Source: Gavia stellata
Taxonomy: Eukaryota; Chordata; Aves; Gaviiformes; Gaviidae
Direction of reading: 5' to 3'
NCBI RefSeq assembly: GCF_030936135.1
Contig: NW_026777121.1
Span: 620,001-684,000, forward strand
DNA: 64,000 nucleotides
The notes below the pieces were generated by a model, which saw only the letters and a list, made by a program, of their open reading frames with translations, was not told the origin of the DNA and searched no databases. This document shows positions 21,880 through 34,600 of this stretch, one piece after another (positions within the stretch are counted from its first letter, which is position 1; the number at the start of each line of letters is the position of its first letter). The position numbers were made by a program, and so were the translations under genes.

Positions 21880-23560
21880 CTTGCTTAGCTGAAGCTTGCT
21901 TCATTTCGTTTACATTGTCTGTACATTGCATATATTCTACGTACGGAACAAGTCCTGCATTGCCCAAGCGAGGCAACTTCTGCCTGCATGTAAAATACAC
22001 ACAGCTAGGACACCATCTAGGTACCTTCATACGCATAGAATACACACAGAAAACATGCAGCAAGTATAAACAGAATATATACGGAGAGACACAGAGAGAT
22101 ACATCCAAATACATGTCTTTCGTCAACATAGATACCCACACACCCCCCGCCCAGTCTATACAGAACATCCACAGACATGATACACTATCTGCAGGAAGAG
22201 AAGCCTCAGCTGACCTCATCTCACTGAGGCTTTTTTCCTCTCTCTATTCAGAAGACAGAGTATCTACACAGAAAAAAAAGTATACAGACACAGGAAGCAC
22301 AACCATGTTTTTCTCTCCGTAGATGCACTCTCTGCACAGAACACACACATAGAACGTGCGGAATAGACGTACAGTGTGTCAGTTGCATACGGACTGCACA
22401 AAGCAGACAGACAGGTGAGGGGAAGCTACGCTTTATGTCCAGTATGAATGTTGATGTCTTTATGTGGAGTCAATACTGTCTCTACATGGAACACAGCCAT
22501 TTTCAAGGCCAACGGAGGAAGGGCATTTCTCTCTGTGTGTGGAGCGTATGCTGTCCTGACTTGGAACACATGCACATGGATACACATACTTTACGCATAC
22601 ATGGAATATACGCACACAAGGTGATGAGAGGCTTTTCTGTCCGCACAGAGACCATATGGGCTAACTGTAATACACGTACATAGAAAAGCAGTGCCTCACC
22701 TACCTCGACATCGAATACCAACCATCTGCGTACACGCAACATACCTGCAACAAGGGGAAGCTTTTCTGTTGCTATACAGACTACATACTGTCTTCCTCAC
22801 CACTACGCATGGACAGGCAAAGCCAGGCTTGCTTGCTCAGTATGCAGTGTCTATCAGGCTATACTCTGCCTATCAGAAAAGAAACAGGGAGGCTTTTCTC
22901 TCCAGATACAGACTGCATTTTGTCTGTAGATAGACTGTATGCAGGCAAAGCATGTCTTGTCATAGACTAGATACTGCCAAGGCAGGGCTTTTTGGTCTGC
23001 TTATACAGTGTACGCTGGCTGTATAGAGGACAGAAACCAACAGAAGGGTGAGGTGGGGCAATAGCTTTCTCTCACCAGACAGACTGTAAAAATGGCTGTA
23101 CGGAGAATACACATGGAGAGCACCGCACTCCACTGCCCTGTCAGGACACAGACCGTATGCCGGTTACGGAGCAGAGACGGGCCAGGTGAGGCAGGGCTTG
23201 CCCACCCACCCGCATAGGAAATCTGGGGAGGCTGGGGGTGGAGGGGGAGCGTCTCTGTACATCAGGCACGCTCTGCCTACAGAAGCACACAAACAGGGGA
23301 GGTGAGGCTTTTCTCTTTGCAGAGCAAACACTTCGTGCACACCGGTAGTAAGTATGGGGCGCTCTGCCTGTATGGGGAATAGAGGCTGTTTATGGAGTAG
23401 AGACGTCTCTGTACTTAGAACATGCACTGCTCATCTGCACAACAGACCCAGAGAGGCAGGGGAAGGGGGGGGCTCCTGCCCCTACACAGGTGATGCCCTC
23501 TTTGTAGAGCACAGGCAGAAGGGTGAGGCAAGGCAAGGCTGCAAGGGGGCTGTCAGTTAT
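21880..23560. repeat. Degenerate tandem repeat with core gaggcttttctctc...acagac
   Basis: A core of (gtga)gaggcttttctctc followed by variable atacagact.tatactgtctgtat..agaacacac recurs roughly every 80-170 bases. Clear instances are near 22222, 22626, 22758, 22890, 23060 and 23302. It is unrelated to the 677-bp satellite. Individual copies differ strongly, so this is an old array. Confidence 0.6.
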
Positions 23561-23899
23561 CAGAGCCCTCCTCCTGCAGCTAGGGAGAGGCATCCTTCTG
23601 CCACCCTGACCTGAAGTCTCAAGTGGCTGCAGCTCACTGGGTGCTCAGGGCCATGCTGCTCCAGGGAGGCTGATGAAGCTCATCAGGCCCTCATCCCCAC
23701 AACATCCAGGGGGAAGAGCCCGTCACCCTGGCAGGGCTGTCCTCAGGAAGGCTCAAGTAGGAGCAAACACATCCTGCTGCTTAGCACCATCGGGCTGGTG
23801 GCACAGTCAGGACTTTGGCTCCTATGACCACAGGACCCTTCTTTGAGGAGCACAAGGAATAAGGACTGCTGGCCCAGGGACAGGGCTTCCTTGACTGAG
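23561..23899. other. Boundary between degenerate repeat and ERV pol
   Basis: No feature recognised; ends at the start of RNase H coding near 23900. Confidence 0.35.
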
Positions 23900-24990
23900 C
23901 AGGCAAGAGAGTCTCTGCTAGCATATGCTTTGCCCAGCAATACCTCAGCGCAAAAGGCAGAGCTGATAGCCTTGACGAAGGCGTTAGAACTGAGCGAAGG
24001 AAAGAGAGTAAATATTTGGACTGACTCAAAGGATGCTTTTGGTGTAGTACGTGTCCATGGGATATTATGGAAAGAAAGAGGACTATTATCCTCTCAAAGG
24101 GGCAAACATCAAATACAAAGAAGAAATACTGGAATTGTTACAAGCAGTCCAGAGACCGATCAAAGTGGCAATCATGCACTGTAAAGCACATCAATCAGGA
24201 AATATGAAAGAAGCTATAGGGAACAATTAGCTGATAGAACAGCTAAAGGAATAGCAAAAAGGAATGCCTTACAAATGGCATTAATTCCTACAAAGAACAT
24301 TACATTACCAAAAGAGAAACCTCAATACTCGGAAGATGAGAAACTAGGGAAGTTATTAGATGCAAAAAGGAATTTAGCAGGATGGTGGGTCACAGTTCAG
24401 GGACAGGTAGTAATTCCCCCACTTCCGAAGAGAGGAATATTACAAACAAAACATAAAGAGTGCCATTGGGGTCCAGAAGCATTAGTCACCTTTTTGAAGA
24501 GATATGTGGGGTCTGTAAGAATGTTAGAAATGGCTAAAATGATTTCTGCCAAGTGTGAGATTTGTTTGCGAAACAATCTGGTGGTAAAGAGAAGAGTTCC
24601 AATGGGAACTATTGAAATCGGGAGTACAACTTGGAGATTATTGGCAAATTGATTTTTCAGAATTACCCAGACAAAAAGGGTATCGATACATTCTGGTGGG
24701 GATTCATACTTTTACAGGATGGCCTCAAGCTTTTCCTTGTCAGACCAATCAAGCAAAGAAAATCATTAAATGGTTGTTACAAAAAATAATTCCAAGATTT
24801 GGAGCACCTATTGGAATATCTTCTGATAGAGGCCCGCATTTTGTTGCAGATGTAGTACAAAATCTTAGCAAAGTTCTGGGAATTACCTGAAATTTACGTA
24901 CCCTCTGGAGGCCTCAATCAAGTGGAAAAACAAAAAGAATGAATCAGACATTAAAAAGGCAAATTAGCAAAATACATCGGGAGACAAACT
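23900..24990 (+). pseudogene. ERV pol remnant: RNase H and integrase, broken
   Basis: RNase H enters partway (QKAELIALTKALELSEGK, IWTDSKDAFGVV), shifts frame near 24100, and shows the MHCKAHQSGN block around 24175. The integrase zinc-binding histidines are in THKECHWGPEAL... (HKECH) and the cysteines in CEICLRNN. The core has QIDFSELP and SSDRGPH. A stop follows KVLGIT (24888), and the position of the third catalytic acid reads SGKTKRMN, a Glu to Lys change. Frameshifts near 24600 and 24100 add to the damage. Integrase activity is therefore excluded on two grounds. Confidence 0.88.
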
Positions 24991-26159
24991 GGCTACTACA
25001 ACTAGTGAACTGGCTAAATTGCAACAGCCTTTGCAATCTTCCCTATTGGCTTTAGAAACTAATCAGTGGCTGTTGTCAAACATATTACCAAAATGGGAAA
25101 AGGTGAATGGAGACGACCAGGAAATGATTGAAGATGGACTCGGTGTGGTCCAAGATAACCTATCTTTGGCTCCCAGTTCTATCCAGGCTCAACTGTGGGC
25201 GCAATCAGTAGCTGCTTCAATCATAAGAGAGGGTGAAGAAGGCACTCTCCCCACTGAAGTTCGGAAAATAATTTGGGATAGTGCCACTAATTTAGAGAAA
25301 AAACTCCAGTCCTGGTGGAATTTGGTAAACTTTACCTGCGATCCCATCACAAGTACAGCCACAACTTCTGTATGAACTATACACAATGCTTCAATATATT
25401 CGACTTACCCTGTTATGGCATTAGGATTGAATCACAATGGAACCATACTCTATCCATTTGAGCATCAAGTATGGGCCCAGAAAATAGGACAGAAATGACA
25501 AACTGTAGATTTTGAACAACAAGGGTTGTTGTACGAGAACAACAAGGCTTCATCTGTGAAGGTAATGCAATCAGAGGTCAGGATATCTGTTTAGATACTG
25601 AACAAGATGTTTGTCATTTTGAGACTCTCCCTGACGAAAACCCTGAAACAGTGCTTATATATATATTGGTAAGGGCTGTGTATGTTTGAGAACAGCTTGT
25701 GATTTTATATCCGTAGATGATGTAGTTATAGATACTAGGAATCAGTCAGATTTTTGTGTTTGTAATTTCACTGAAATCACAAGAGGTGATTTTTTTTCTT
25801 ATTTGACTCCAGTCACACCTCACCAGCTCTTGCAATCTAATTATACATTAATTCAGGAACTGCTGCCTACACCCATTAGATTGAATCTCACTTTAGTGAA
25901 ACAATTGCTACAACACCAGGATTTAATCAAAATTTTGAAAAAGGTCAAGGAAAATAGACAAAGAACTTTAATAACTGTTCATCACAGTGTAGAAGAAATA
26001 CACCGTGTTTTAGGGAGGGTGGAAAAGGATGCGGAACATAAATGGTGGGACACTCTTTTCGGGTGGTCACCTACTGCTACAGGCATCCTAAATAAGTTAT
26101 GCCACCCTATCGTTGTTCTCCTGATATTGATAGAAAGTTTAAATTTGATTAATAAATAA
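24991..26159 (+). pseudogene. ERV env remnant with TM and membrane anchor, broken
   Basis: 25019-25375 has coiled-coil-like and tryptophan-containing blocks (SLLALETNQWLLSNILPKW, WAQSVAASIIREGEEGT). Its stop falls at 25373. A gap of short frames follows. 25686-26159 continues with several cysteines, N-glycosylation sites (NFT, NYT), a heptad stretch and the end HKWWDTLFGWSPTATGI plus a hydrophobic anchor (IVVLLILIESL). This env type differs from that in the first ERV. The pol-to-env junction lacks the normal integrase C-terminus, which implies an internal deletion. Confidence 0.8.
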
Positions 26160-26181
26160 AATAATAAAATACAAAGGCATA

Positions 26182-27016
26182 AGTTAGGATTCTTAAGTTA
26201 GAAACAATAACCATAGGAACCTCACCAGGGAGTTGCTATTCTGTTCTAAGGAACTAATAGTAACGAGATGGAACGATGAAGAATCGAATAGAAAAGTCTT
26301 CTTTGAGTCCTGTGACAATGTGACCTGATATGCACCAGTGATGCTGCTTGGAAAATTCCTTACCTTTCCCATCTTGATTCGGATATCAAGAATGCCAATC
26401 AATAAATATTAATAGAAATAACCATGGATTAATTTAAGTATGGATATTGATAGAATAGTATAATCCAGAGAGCGATTACTAAAAAATTAAATTATGTATT
26501 CTGTATGAAGGTAACCAGGTATGATTTATCTGTGATTCAATCATAAACTAACTGTTGAACAATGTAGCATTGCGAATAGGTAGAATTTGCCTGTCAAGAG
26601 AATGATAAGTTGTAGGCTTGGTCAGTAAACCGGGGAAAACTTAAGAAGATTCCAAGAATGGAATTTTGCAACCAACCTGAGCATGCGCAAAGATGGGGTT
26701 CAACTAGAGGACACCATGAGGAAGACTACGGACGACCACCAGAGGACCTTAGACGACCACCTGTGTACCTGAAGGCGCATGCGTCACGAGCATTTACATA
26801 TACCAATGAGTTCTCGGAAACTGTATGAATATGTTAACTGTTTCTTGGAAATATAATGACTATGTATACTTTGATTGTATACAACTTTTGTAGCAGAGAA
26901 ACTAAGCATGCACACTAGGTGGAGTGATCCCCTGGGCGTCCAGCGCTGCAATAAAGAAGTGCCTGCTCACCTACATACACTGTGTAGATGAGTTTTTATA
27001 TTACAGATTTGTAACA
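26182..27016 (+). mobile_element. 3' LTR, same broad family as 14 kb, different U5
   Basis: It matches 13995-14790 with many differences (tatggatattgat, gagcatgcgcaaagat, gagttctcggaaa). AATAAA is at 26950-26955. It ends GTAACA at 27011-27016. The last 60 bases (acctacatacactgtgtag...) are shared with the LTR piece at 41.1 kb but not with the 14-kb LTR. The 5' edge near 26182 lacks a clear TG. Confidence 0.83.
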
Positions 27017-27844
27017 GGCTGGCTAACCCAGGGAGGAACTGCAACCACATACACCAGCACAGGCTTCTCAGACTCTGCAGGCAGGGTGCCGGGGGCAGTG
27101 AGGAGGTGTCCAGGGGACAGCAGCATGGAGCAACATCATCTCACACCCCGTGTGTGAAAGCAGAATGATGGGGCACCCGTCTCCACCCTCCGCTGGACTC
27201 CTTGTCCACAGACATGGAAAAAACTGATCAAGGATGCAAAGTTCAAGGGCACGCTGGGCTGCAGCCACCATTCGGTTGTAGAATTTAAAAACCAGAGAGA
27301 AGTGAGCAAACCAGCAGAATCACAATGCTGGACTTCAGCAGAGCAAACTGCTGCTTCCTGAAGAGCTTCCAGGCAGGAGCCAACAGGAGACTGGCCTGGA
27401 GGGCAAAGGGGAGCAGGGCAACGGGTTGAACTTCAAGGACAACAGCCCCCACCTCCCCAGACACCAGAAGGGCCCATGCCAAGACACAGAGTTGGTCACA
27501 AGTAGCAGAAGGCCAGCACTGACAGACAGGAAACTCCTGACCCAGCTCAAACACCAAAAAGGAAGAACACCCAAGGCGCAGGCAGAGATGGGATACCCAG
27601 GACGAACAGAGAGACACTGCGCAAGCATGCAGGGATGGACTGTGGAAAGCCACAGCTTAGCTGGAGACAAACCAGGAAGAGAGGAAGGACAACAGGAAGG
27701 GCTTCTGGAAGCAGAAGGAAGCCTAAGGGAAACACAAGCCACTGCTCAACAGGAAGGCAACTTACTGGCAAAGGACAGGGGAAAAGCTAGAAAAGATGCT
27801 ACCCGGGGCAGGGATGTGTGGGCAGGGGGGGTGTGAGGGTGTTT
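27017..27844. other. Unique DNA, no gene recognised
   Basis: A 136-codon plus frame (27426-27836) is Q/K/G/E-rich and purine-biased, without splice context or motif. Treated as non-coding. Confidence 0.45.
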
Positions 27845-28040
27845 CTGGGTGGGATTCTGACTCAAGACAAGGAAAGGTGCTCACCACGAGGGTGCCCAAG
27901 CACTGGAACAAGTTGCCAGAGACGATGCTCAATCTCCCTCCTTGGAGATACCCCAAACAGGACTGCACGCAGCACGGAGCAACATGATCCGACTGGACCT
28001 GCTCTGAGCAGGAAATCAGACCACATCGCAGTGGGAGGAC
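27845..28040 (+). mobile_element. Old CR1-type LINE fragment
   Basis: ggtgcccaagcactggaacaagttgccagagac..tccttggagataccccaaacaggactg..cctgctctgagcagg (abridged) matches the CR1 ORF end and 3' UTR pattern on the plus strand, with substitutions. Confidence 0.65.
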
Positions 28041-30479
28041 CCCCCCGGCCTACCCCAGTCTACGAATCCCCAGCCATCTCTCATGTCACTCCAGTATTCC
28101 CCAAATTCATCACCAGCAACTGCTCATGTTAAGAGCTCTACAAAAGCGTTTGCAGAGCACTATACTTGCTCCTAGGACACCCGGGGAGCTGCTGAAGACA
28201 GCAACCCTTGCCTTCCATCGCTTCTAGAGAACCAAAGCACAGCAAGCCTAGGGCACACTAAAGCCATTGCAGACAGGCAACAGAAACAAAGGCAGAGTTT
28301 AAAGGCTAGGTCTTCCCATCTGAAGCCATCTGAGGCCACACGGGGGCAAGTAAAACAGTTCTAGAAAGCACAGGGCTGGCAGGCACATCAGAAGACACAG
28401 GAGAGTTCCTCCTGGGGAAAGCTGGCCATGTTCAGCTCAAGTTCCTCCCCCCACCTTTCTCTCCCTGGGGAGGAAGAAGAAACCACATTCAGCTAAACTT
28501 GCTTTCACCCTGTTGGGGAGGGCACCCAGTAACTCAATGAACTGGTCAGACTCTTGGGCGGTATCTGATACAGAGACATCCCCCTTCGGGCTAAATAGAA
28601 AAGTCTTTATAGCTAGACAATAGAAATCTCCATACAGGTATCAGTATTTACAGACTTATAAACTATCAGGACTTTTACAGAAATAGCATCCATAAAAACA
28701 TCCCCATTTAAATATAACTGCGGGCAGGACTACGCTTCAAGCACAGAGAACCACATAGAGCAAAGGGAAAGCATGTTGACCCACGACAGCTATCTCAGGA
28801 TGGCTCAGGAGCGATATTACTCTGCAAGGGTCCACAACAACTAGAAACCTTGCTACTGGCCTCCCCACAGGGAACAAGTGTTCCTCGCTTGCTCTTCCCA
28901 AATGCAAGATGCTACCACAAGTGCCAGCTATGACACCGTCTCTACCAAGCAGAAAGGGGAATCCCTCCACCCTACTAAGTGAATTCCCCTTGGGAAGGCA
29001 GAGAGGAAGGAACCAAGGAGATTGCCCTTCAGGAATGCAATAAGCCTTGGACAGAACAGGCTGATCTAAGAACAGAGATGAATTTTTATGAAATACGTCA
29101 AGTGGAAGGTGGTTTGGCCTTGGCCTTTTCCCACTTTCTAGCAAGAAGTAATGCATTTCAAAGCAAAGGCTATTCTAGAATAATCTGAGGTGCTGCTGCT
29201 AAACGTCCCCATTTCGTGTGGCTGGGTGCAAGCGGACCTGTCAGACAGACCGAGAGGAGCTGTCAGGTACCGGTACTTGGAGGATACGCATACAGGAAAA
29301 GCTAGGAGAAGGCAGAACAGGCTACACGTGGCTTTCAGTCGGGTCAAAGCAACCCGCACCATCACTAAGCACGAGTGGGAACACGAGCTACCGCTACACT
29401 AGCTTGTGAAATCTGGACTAGGTGTCAGCTAAACAAGGCATTCCTTTCTACCAGGTTTTGCTTCCATTCAACTTCTCACCTCCAGAATACTCTTTCTTTG
29501 CAACTCGTGTTTCTTACCATCAAGCTTCAAAGACATCTACGAGCGCATCCCTGCCCTGTATCGCAGAGAAGCCGACTTGGTGACCAGTCTGCTCTAGTCG
29601 CCTCACCTTACTTTCAAGCTTGTCAGAAGATCCTGCAAGAGACGAGCGGCATTACTACACTGTGATACAGAAGAACAATAACACAGAGCGACTCACTTCT
29701 GGGTTGCCAAACACCAGAACGCAGCAAATTCTGCACTTAGCAGGGAAAACAATGTGCAAGCCAGCGCACTTGAAACTAGACCCTACAAGACTTTCTCAAG
29801 TGTGAGGGCAGCGGGGCCTCTCTGAAAGCGAGTCCCCTCCTCCCCATGTTGTGAGCAGCAGGGATGGAAGGGCAACTGGCACCCACACCACCAGCAAAGA
29901 CACGCTCATGACACTGCTCTGAAGAGATGACTCCACACCACCTTTTCAGTCAAGCTTCACAAAGCTGGGCACTGCTAGAATTAAGCCTGCTCCGGCAGCT
30001 CCTGCTTGGCTTGGCGGTGATGTACATGGCCATGGGTATTTCTCAAGCCAGACCCCTCCTCCCCATATCCAGCACAGGATGACGGGAGCTCCCTGAGCAC
30101 AATGCCCTTGGCTGGTTTCTGCCCCCCCCAGCCCCCCAGCTGTAGCTCAGTGCAATGGGCCAAGGCTTCATTTATTCCACACAAATAATTCTGGGTGAAG
30201 GAAAGGTTCTGAAGGTGCTTGCGTCTTAACCTGCCCCTTGGGTCAGTACTAAAGCCATAACCAACTCGGTTAGTTTCCAAATGCCAAGGGGGGACGGGGC
30301 TCCGGAATCATCTCTGGTGAGGTGGAAACAGGCAGCACCAGCTCCCTCCCCAGCCTCCGACTCCAGTGCTCAGCCTCTCAACTGCTGGGACCTCAGGCTG
30401 CCCACACCCATGTTCCAGAGCCTGGAGCACACTTGGTGCCTGTTGGAGCGCCGGCCCTCACGGCAGGACCGGGCACAGG
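28041..30479. other. Unique DNA, no gene recognised
   Basis: Open frames under 140 codons without motifs; no repeat recognised. It precedes the CpG-rich block. Confidence 0.45.
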
Positions 30480-31620
30480 CTCCGCCCCTCTCGGCGGGCT
30501 GCCCACCGCCTGCTCCCTGGAGGAAAGCGCCTTTCTCCCCTCGCCAGCACCCCGGGACAAGGTCTCCGCTCCCCAGGCCGTCCTCCCCGAAAACGCCTCC
30601 TTCCTCCTCCTCAGGGCAGTGCCGCTCCCGCCGCCCCGGCCCACCGGCAGCTCCACACAAGCGCCCCGCGGCGGCGGCCATTGCCTTTAACGCCCCCCCT
30701 CGCCTGCGCCGGCCCTCACGGCCCGAAGCTGCCCGAAGCCGCGCGTGCTCCCGCTGCTGGGGAGAGGAGAGGGGAGGGGAGGGGAGGGGAGGGAGCTCCG
30801 CGGGAAGAAGGGGGGCGCCGACAGCCCCGGCCACAGGAGAGAGCAGCCCGCCAGCGCCCTCAGCCAGGCAGCGCCCGCCGGCAGCAATGGCGGCAGCAGG
30901 GAGAGGGGGCAGAAAGCGGCACCCAAGGCAGAGCCTGCCCCAGGGACTGGCCCCGGGGGCAAAGCCTGACAGGGTAGGGCAGGCAAGCCCTGCCCAGCCC
31001 TAACGGCCCCTCGCCTCAGCCCCAGCCCCGGCCCTGGCCAAACCCCACGTGAAGCCAAGCCTGGGGCAAGCCCCAGCCTCGTGCTACAGACCTGCTCCGG
31101 CCCCTCCTGCGGAGAGCTCGCTGAGGCACCTCCGCCCTAAAGCAGCCCGGCTCCAGCCAGGCCCTGCGCACAGCCGCCAGGCTGCTCCCCTGCGCCGGGC
31201 CGGGCCGGGCCGGGCCGGGCCCTGCCTCGCTGCTGCAAGGGCAGCTCCTGCCGAGGGCGCTCAGCGACAGCAACACAAGCAGCTGCCCGCAGGAAGGCCC
31301 CGGCCTCCACCCTCAGGCGGGGCAGGCAGAGGCTGCACCCCTACTGGCCACCCAGCCTCTCTCTCCTACAGCACAGCGCCACCCCATTGGCCAGCAGCCT
31401 CAACACCTCTGGGCGTGGCCAATGGCACCCACCCTGGCCCCCGTTGCTAGGCAACAGGGCCGGCAGCCCCAGCTGGGCCCGGGGCCTCCTGCCAGTCCCT
31501 GCCCGGCCTGGCCCTTCGGCAGCCCTGGGCCAGGCCCGGCCAGGCCAGGCCGAGCCACCCAGTGCTGCCCACCCTGACACAGCCCCGACGCGGGGGTAGC
31601 CAGAGTGCTCAGGGGGCTCA
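30480..31620. promoter_or_regulatory. CpG-rich, promoter-like block
   Basis: Very high GC with many CG dinucleotides, several GC boxes, a (CCGGG)n run at 31195-31220, CCAAT-type boxes at 31386-31390 (reverse) and 31419-31423 (forward), and an X-box (31443-31455). Long overlapping open frames on both strands are the usual consequence of high GC and are not treated as genes. Which strand is transcribed is unclear. Confidence 0.6.
31443..31455. promoter_or_regulatory. Perfect palindromic RFX X-box
   Basis: GTTGCTAGGCAAC is two RFX half sites back to back. RFX factors drive ciliary genes and, through RFX2, spermatogenic genes. It lies 20 bases downstream of a CCAAT box, a common arrangement in such promoters. 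Confidence 0.7.
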
Positions 31621-34600
31621 GGGCCACAGGGAGGGCTGAGGCTGCGCACAGCTCGGTGCAGGAGTGGCAAGGCCCAGCCGACACTGCCTTTGGTTCCCCC
31701 TCAGCTTTTCCCCCCCCCAGAGAGGAGCCTCTTCCCAACAACAAGACGGGCACACAGCCAGTCAAAGCACAGGGCCTGGGCCTTGCAGAGGGCACCACAG
31801 CCACAAAGTCCTCCTCGCCGCTGACCGGGGATTTCGCCAAGCCCCCTAACGCTCTTCCACCTCAGTATCAACAACCTGCATCTTGGAACAAAACATCAAG
31901 GAATAAACTGGGAATACACTTGGTAAAACTCCGTAGTTGAGTGTGCGGAAAGCTCTTCTTCCCTTCTTGTGCAGACACAGCTTTGGTTCAGCACAGGCAA
32001 AATACGTGTCGCGGCATCCACAACGACAGTGTCTCGTGGAGGCCTTCTTTAAGAGACATATTACTAACCAGTTACAGTGTGAGAGGAAACACTACATCTC
32101 CAGAAGCCATCTGCTCATCTCTAAAACACCCCACGGATATAAATGATGGTCTTTGTCGAGCACTTTGAGGTCCGCCCATTACAAGCCCAATAGCAAAGCT
32201 CAGCATTTCACTGTTTCAGTAACTACTCTGAGTCCTTGAGCACTGACACAGGGAAAATACTCCTCGAAATTCCCACTGATGGGTTTGCTTCAGCTTCGTG
32301 CATAACGTGCATAATTCAGTTCTTCCAGAAACAGCTCTGGAAAGCTCTCACATTCTGGTATTTCCCAGGTTTTGATCTTTCCCAGTGCAGACGTGCCCTT
32401 TGGCAGTGCCGAGCATAGAACAGCCCTGAGGAAAACCCGGGAGCAAACCCCGGCTGTCCGAGGGGTTGCCGCAAAGAGCAAGGCCTTTCCTCAGGGCCCA
32501 ATTTAACAGGGTGACTTCATGGCAGTTTGTCCAGTAGTTACTCCAGGCACGGGTTGGCAGCGAAGGGTGACCAGAAGGGCTTCTGCCAAACTGGGAAAGC
32601 CTGAACAACAAAGTGGAAATCCTGGGTATTCTCTTCTTTTGAGGGCGCAACCATAACTTGGGCTGCATCTTGCTAAAATGGAACCTATTGGACCTGGAAG
32701 AGCTGGGTGGGGCTGGTTCAAACTTGCAGCCTCCTGAGAGAGAGAGACGCACGTCTGGCTCCGTGGCGGAGGGGTTTAGGGCATCAGCATCGCAGCAGGA
32801 AGACACGAACTGCACCACCCGCCTCTCTCCCCTCCTCCTGACTGCTGGAGGTGCCTTATGAAGACAGCAGGGAGGCTGGGCACTCAACTCTGAGCTCATC
32901 TGACGTATGACTGACTGTCTCTGACGTCAGGCATTTGTTTCTTGCCTGACCACCACAAAGGGAGAGGGACCCCACTTTGATAACTGACCCTCACTAAACA
33001 CAGACGAGAACAGGCACAACAAAAGCTGCAGGAATCACGAAAACAAACGCTCGTGCTGAACGCACTCCGTCCGGTTTCTGAAAAGGAAAGTGCGTCTGTG
33101 GTCCAAGAATGTGCACCAGCCCCACTGGCCCCGCAGGGTTCAACCGTGTCCCCAGAGCAACACGGTTTGTCACGGCAGGATGGTGAAGAATTGATAAGAA
33201 GCGGGAGGAGGAGCAAAGACAAATGAAAACAAATTGAAAAGTCATTAATTTCATTGGAAAATGAAATCATGTTATTTCAACTCGTGAGTTAAATTTCCAT
33301 TCCCACCCAAAAAAAATACTTGAAAAAGAAATGATCCAATAGTTTGGGTGTATTCAGGCAACCACAACAAAAAATGACAACAAAGAGGGGGCTGTGCAAA
33401 AAGAGCAACAAATCAGTTTCCTTCTCTGACAGCGGAACAGCTTGTCAAGGGCAGGTACCTGGATGTGGACTCCAGAAAGCCTCCACACCCTCGCACCTGG
33501 TGTTCCATAAGCAGGCTAACGGAGGTTAGTCTCGATCAAATCACTGAGGGCTGATGGAATACTGCTCCCAGAGTCATGCCTGGGCTGGGGTCTCTGCTGA
33601 CACAGTGTCCGTTTCTGAGGATCACCGTTCCAAAGAGATACATGCCTATCAGAGGCACCTGGAGAATACGACTAAGAAGGATGAGGCTTTTGGAAAACAT
33701 GGTCTCTGAAGAAGGATTAATCACAGGGTGAATGGACTTGTTGTTTAAGGTCAGGAAGAGAAGGCAGAAGAGAGCTGTGTAAGGGCTTCAAAGAAAAGGC
33801 TAGTAGCTCCTGAGACCTGCTTCAAGAGCCATTCACAGGATACCCCCACAGCATACCGAGTGTTTGTGCTTGGGGAAGGTTACGGTCACAGAAATCATCA
33901 GACCCTGTAAAAAACACCAACTGGATTCTTTCTGTATGAAACAGCTTTGGCAAACAGTAAGCCACCGGCCAGCAGAAGCTGATACTCTCTGAATGCAGAA
34001 CAGCTGCCCATCGTGAAGGTTTCGATTTTCAGTATGTACAATTTTTGAGAGAAACTTCTGACACACAATTGGCAAAAGATTATCCTGCAGCCAAAAGCAG
34101 CCCAATGCCAGCTTGCAGCAATGTCCGCTTTATTTGAAGCGGAGAACATTTGGCACCCAACTGAAAAGCTTGACTGCCCAAAGAAGTGCCAAATTCATAT
34201 GGCTCCAGTCATCTGCCCATCTTATACTAAAACGTTTTAACTCAACACAGGCCAGATTTCTTTCTAGAAAGCTCAGGGAAGTGGTGAACACGCTGAAGCC
34301 AAGATCTTCCAACAAAGTCTTTAGAAACCACAGTTACAGGTTTTTCCCACAGTCTGTTTGTTACACGCGTGCAAAAATACAGTCATCAGCTGTATTTGAG
34401 CTCTTTTTCAGCTTTGTGGTGAACTGAACACATTTCCAGGGATGTACATGCATGGAAAGAGGTACTACTGCAATTACAGGCAATATACCGTAACTGTTGT
34501 TGCAACGTTACCAGTGGTTCGCTACGGTGAGACTGTTCTCAAGTGATTTAGACAACCTGTATTTAACTACTGTACATCAAGAGAATCAAAGAAATGACAC

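Noticed and set aside
27426-27836. 136-codon plus frame
   Set aside because: Purine-biased translation without motif, splice sites or a coding look; likely chance.
30281-31003. 240-codon plus frame and overlapping frames on both strands in the CpG-rich block
   Set aside because: Proline/alanine/arginine-rich translations in all frames, as expected of high-GC DNA. No motif or splice support.
32735-32800. A tRNA-like A box (tggcggaggggtttagggc)
   Set aside because: No B box at the right distance on the same strand and no cloverleaf pairing seen.
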